Assembly: GCF_014472415.1 (NCBI RefSeq)
Contig: NZ_JACSZV010000007.1
Span: 112,451-176,450, forward strand
Direction of reading: 5' to 3'
From: Pseudomonas sp. N40(2020)
GTDB taxonomy: Bacteria > Pseudomonadota > Gammaproteobacteria > Pseudomonadales > Pseudomonadaceae
DNA: 64,000 nucleotides
Numbering within the stretch: the first letter of the stretch is position 1; each line of letters opens with the position of its first letter. A program made the position numbers and the translations under genes. The notes below the pieces were generated by a model. That model was not told where the DNA came from, ran no database searches, and worked only from the letters and a program-made list of their open reading frames with translations. This document shows positions 63,807 to 64,000 of the stretch, in pieces.

Positions 63807-63971
63807 CCGATGTCTCTCTGCAGAATGAGGGCGGGCGATTCTGCATGAGGGGCGAGGGGTGTTGTGCGGGTGACGGGAAAATCAGATTTGCCCTACTTTT
63901 ACTGTCGAATAGTCCGTTGGAAATAAGTGCATCCGACTACAGACGCAGCCCTCAAAACCACCCCCATCCCC

Positions 63972-64000
63972 TGTAGGAGTGAGCCTGCTCGCGATAGCGG
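63972..64000. repeat. REP unit at the right edge (cut by window)
   Basis: TGTAGGAGTGAGCCTGCTCGCG matches one half of the REP doublets at 2731 and 45165. The 165 bases from the vgrG start to here hold no gene that I can see. Confidence 0.7.

Overview
The window looks like a chromosomal segment of a Pseudomonas of the fluorescens group. Gene order follows the P. aeruginosa serB to msrA region almost gene for gene, coding sequence is GC-rich, and several families of Pseudomonas REP-type palindromes lie between genes. No tRNA, rRNA, CRISPR array, transposase or prophage was recognised. All identifications come from reading translations and motifs; no database search was run.

Left part (1-18.5 kb): housekeeping genes. 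serB (cut by the window edge) diverges from a YtjB/AhpA-type membrane protein. Next come a PqiC-like lipoprotein, topoisomerase IV (parC and parE, with an aspartic protease and an esterase-like protein between them), and the conserved group yqiA-cpdA-DUF1249-nudF. A lipoprotein, the thiamine unit cytX-thiC behind a TPP riboswitch, and a TolC-type outer membrane channel follow.

Middle part (18.6-45.1 kb): a large lipopolysaccharide core region. It holds waaA (Kdo transferase), a LysR regulator with a divergent SMR pump, a short oxidoreductase pair, and three surface-sugar genes, one of which carries sialyltransferase-like (GT29) motifs. hldE, a PIG-L deacetylase (dnpA), mig-14 and msbA follow, then a GT-C membrane glycosyltransferase, a GT2 enzyme (WapR-like), a carbamoyltransferase, several kinase-like core proteins (including WapQ and WaaP), waaG, waaC and waaF. 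Together these build heptose, assemble, phosphorylate and carbamoylate the inner core, and flip lipid A-core across the inner membrane. No WaaL O-antigen ligase was recognised.

Right part (45.2-58.7 kb): glnE (glutamine synthetase adenylyltransferase), pyruvate dehydrogenase aceE-aceF (E2 with three lipoyl domains) behind two HexR-like palindromes, a PhoD-like phosphatase that looks inserted, the c-di-GMP phosphodiesterase dipA, and msrA.

The last 5 kb is the accessory part: rlmJ, a 190-bp MITE-like repeat, a small exported Tai4-like (type VI amidase immunity) protein, a small DUF6124-like gene with a strongly structured leader RNA, and a vgrG-DUF4123 pair with no effector gene behind it. 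The best candidates for new biology are this type VI remnant with its structured RNA, the GT29-like sugar gene, and the set of kinase-like proteins in the core cluster.
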